Below are positions 62,169-64,000 of a stretch of DNA of 64,000 bases, piece after piece. The translations under genes were made by a program, and so were the position numbers. Source of the stretch: Bacteroidota bacterium (lineage in GTDB: Bacteria; Bacteroidota; Bacteroidia; Chitinophagales; Chitinophagaceae); NCBI GenBank assembly GCA_022708055.1, contig JAKIZK010000001.1:40716-104715 (forward strand), in the 5' to 3' direction. Numbering within the stretch: the stretch's first letter is position 1; each line of letters starts with the position of its first letter. The notes under the pieces were generated by a model. The model did not search any database. It was not told the DNA's origin and was given only the letters and a program-made list of their open reading frames with translations.

Positions 62169-63122
62169 ATGCCCGATTTTAAAATATATAATAAGAACTG
62201 CTACGGATTAACCGGTATTTCAAAGCATACTATTGATGCACTCATTACCGATCCGCCTTATGGCATATCTTATCAAAACAATGAATGGGATAAAGCCTTA
62301 CCCGATAAAAAAATATGGATGGATTGTCTTACTGTTTTAAAGCCCGGCGCTTTTGGTGCTGTGTTTTCTTCTGTAAGGCTTATGCACCGCATGATGGTAA
62401 ACCTGGAAGACAGCGGTTTTATTATTAAAGACGTATTATTCTGGAGCTATCTCAATGGTATGCCCAAAAGTCGTGATGTGGCATTGGACATTGATAAAGA
62501 GCTGGGTGTTGCCAGTAAAAAAGTGGGTGCTTACAAATATGTGCAAGGATATAAAAAACATGGTGCGGAAAATTATAAAACCGGAAAAGAGAAACACATT
62601 TTATCGCCTGCATCTGAAATAGGTGTGCAATACAAAGGAAGTGGTCTGGGTATTAAACCTGCTTATGAGCCCATTATTCTTATTCAAAAACCCTTAGAAA
62701 AAAAATTATCGGTAGCTCAAAACATTATTAAATACGGCACCGGTGCATTGAATCTTGAAGAAACAAGATTGCCCTATGAAAAAGGGGAAGGAAAAGTAGG
62801 ACACAATCCGCATCCCAAAGGAAGAGTAGCCGCCAACATCATTCGTACCGATGCTATTGATGATGGCTATGATAAATTTTTTATGGTACCCAAAGTGCGG
62901 CAACATGCAGAAGATTTTAATCATCATCCCACATTAAAACCGGTTGCGCTGATGCAGCATTTAGTAAAATTGCTGAGCCGGGAAAATCAAATGGTGCTTG
63001 ATCCATTTATGGGTAGTGGCAGCACCGGGCTTGCCTGTGTTACATTACATAGAAAGTTTGCAGGGTTTGAAATTGACAAAACCTATTTCAACATTGCTAA
63101 AAAAAGGTTGAAGAAAGGATAA
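62169..63122 (+). CDS. DNA adenine methyltransferase (beta class) of the restriction-modification pair
   Basis: The 317-residue N6/N4 methyltransferase has motif IV DPPYGISY (28-35), which points to N6-adenine, and the AdoMet motif DPFMGSGSTGLAC near the end, the order of the beta class. The middle carries the target-recognition part (GMPKSRDVALDIDKELG). TaqI's own methyltransferase is of the gamma class, so this pair mixes a TaqI-like nuclease with a different methyltransferase type. It would protect host sites cut by the preceding enzyme. A near-match -7 box (TACTTTTT) ends 5 nt before the ATG. Confidence 0.88.
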   Translation: MPDFKIYNKNCYGLTGISKHTIDALITDPPYGISYQNNEWDKALPDKKIWMDCLTVLKPGAFGAVFSSVRLMHRMMVNLEDSGFIIKDVLFWSYLNGMPKSRDVALDIDKELGVASKKVGAYKYVQGYKKHGAENYKTGKEKHILSPASEIGVQYKGSGLGIKPAYEPIILIQKPLEKKLSVAQNIIKYGTGALNLEETRLPYEKGEGKVGHNPHPKGRVAANIIRTDAIDDGYDKFFMVPKVRQHAEDFNHHPTLKPVALMQHLVKLLSRENQMVLDPFMGSGSTGLACVTLHRKFAGFEIDKTYFNIAKKRLKKG

Positions 63123-63186
63123 AAAGATAGTTGAATAAACACAACGGTTCCCCTTTTTCCTTCATCTTTGCCTGTACTTTTTTAAA

Positions 63187-64000
63187 ATGTCAGCAGAAAG
63201 AAAACCGGCGGTTGGATTTATTTTCATTACCCTACTCATAGATGTTATGGGTTGGGGTTTGATTATTCCTGTATTACCCAAACTCATTTCGGAGCTAAAA
63301 CATATACCCGTAAACGAAGCGAGTACTTATGGCGCTGCATTAGTTTCAGTATATGCCATCACACAGTTTTTTTGTTCCCCCATTATTGGCAATCTGAGTG
63401 ATAAATATGGAAGGCGACCTGTACTACTTATGTCGCTATTAGGTTTTGCAATAGATTATATTTTTCAGGCGCTGGCACCTACTTATAGTCTTTTATTTAT
63501 TGGTCGCATCATTGCCGGTATTACCGGGGCCAGCTTTACAACGGGTGCAGCTTATATTGCAGATGTAAGCACACCGGAAACAAGAGCAAAAAATTTTGGA
63601 ATGATTGGAGCTGCATTTGGTTTAGGCTTTATCATTGGCCCTGCATTGGGTGGTTTGTTGGCAGGCTGGGGCGTAAGAGCACCTTTTTATGCTGCAGCGG
63701 TTTTGTGTTTTATCAATTTTCTTTATGGTTATTTTATTTTGCCCGAGTCATTAGACAAAGCACACCGTCGCCCGTTTGAATGGAAAAAAGCAAATCCCTT
63801 TGGTACTTTTCAGTTTCTAAGAAAGACTCCTGCCATAGGTGGCTTTGCAATTTGCTATTTTCTCATATACCTTGGCGCACAAGCCGTACAGGGAAACTGG
63901 AGTTACTATACCATTTATCAGTTTAATTGGACAGAGACATTAGTGGGTGCTTCACTTGCCGTTGTTGGATTGTTGGTAGCAGTGGTGCAAACCTTTGTTA
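63187..64000 (+). CDS. MFS transporter of the TCR/Tet type (cut by window end)
   Basis: The first 271 codons of a major facilitator protein are seen. The start MSAERKPAVGFIFITLLIDVMG, the A-motif-like GNLSDKYGRRPVLL between helices 2 and 3, and GRIIAGITGASFTTGAAYIAD fit the TetA/TCR branch of drug exporters. Eight or so membrane helices are visible before the window ends, and no stop codon is reached. A -7-like box CATCTTTG lies at 63163-63170. It may export tetracycline-like or other drugs; sequence alone does not tell. Confidence 0.88.
   Translation, partial: MSAERKPAVGFIFITLLIDVMGWGLIIPVLPKLISELKHIPVNEASTYGAALVSVYAITQFFCSPIIGNLSDKYGRRPVLLMSLLGFAIDYIFQALAPTYSLLFIGRIIAGITGASFTTGAAYIADVSTPETRAKNFGMIGAAFGLGFIIGPALGGLLAGWGVRAPFYAAAVLCFINFLYGYFILPESLDKAHRRPFEWKKANPFGTFQFLRKTPAIGGFAICYFLIYLGAQAVQGNWSYYTIYQFNWTETLVGASLAVVGLLVAVVQTFV

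Overview
The window looks like a chromosomal piece of a Bacteroidota bacterium, most likely of the Chitinophagaceae/Chitinophagales type. The reasons are a type IX secretion (T9SS) C-terminal sorting domain on a large M1 peptidase, many lipoprotein and SusD-era style secreted hydrolases, a methionine synthase split in two genes, no clear Shine-Dalgarno sequences, and repeated exact matches to the Bacteroidota sigma -7 box TAnnTTTG just in front of genes. No rRNA, IS element or CRISPR array was found. One tRNA, tRNA-Arg(CCU), is present.

Region by region: 1-655 is AT-rich and holds only possible coding remnants plus an inverted repeat and promoter for the next operon. 656-5020 is a compact, AT-rich nitrite-reduction cassette: outer-membrane porin, copper nitrite reductase NirK as a lipoprotein, a formylglycine-generating-enzyme-fold lipoprotein, a SCO copper chaperone and an Rrf2 regulator with three Cys. 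5277-14311 is housekeeping: exonuclease III, LOG-family protein, SemiSWEET, HAD hydrolase, RDD protein, split MetH, RecR and an Ig-like lipoprotein. 14382-20336 has a helicase-nuclease fusion, a GH20 hexosaminidase and a TPR protein. 20618-27582 has the tRNA, a frameshifted SDR gene, a sigma factor with a probable anti-sigma and Spy-like partner, DUF2461, LigA, an HD protein and a deoxyhypusine-synthase-like enzyme. 27655-38359 has an M28 peptidase, RpiB, TatC, a CorC/HlyC-type protein, guanylate kinase and two M1 peptidases.

38509-40827 encodes a probable peptidoglycan-recycling pair: a MurU-like nucleotidyltransferase and an AmgK-like sugar kinase fused to a RapZ C-terminal domain. The two genes are separated by a telomere-like hexamer repeat. 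41028-43064 holds two tandem paralogues of an uncharacterised His-rich helical family followed by an ECF sigma factor, with an ECF-like promoter in front. 43208-46305 has a membrane AraC regulator, a DJ-1/NTF2 fusion and an alpha/beta hydrolase. 46486-60907 carries envelope and repair genes (Lon-N protein, glycosyltransferase, a second SCO, MerC, GH25, UvrD, P1 peptidase, ChbG-like deacetylase, tricorn-like S41 protease, GHL10 hydrolase). 60950-64000 has a one-domain asparaginase, a TaqI-like restriction endonuclease with its adenine methyltransferase, and the start of an MFS exporter.

The best candidates for something new are the AmgK-RapZ fusion with MurU, the TaqI-like endonuclease that lacks an obvious catalytic Lys next to a beta-class methyltransferase, the tandem paralogue/ECF locus with an apparent stop-codon loss, and the run of -7 boxes only 4-9 nt before start codons, which implies almost leaderless mRNAs. 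All calls are by eye from sequence and family knowledge; no database search was run.
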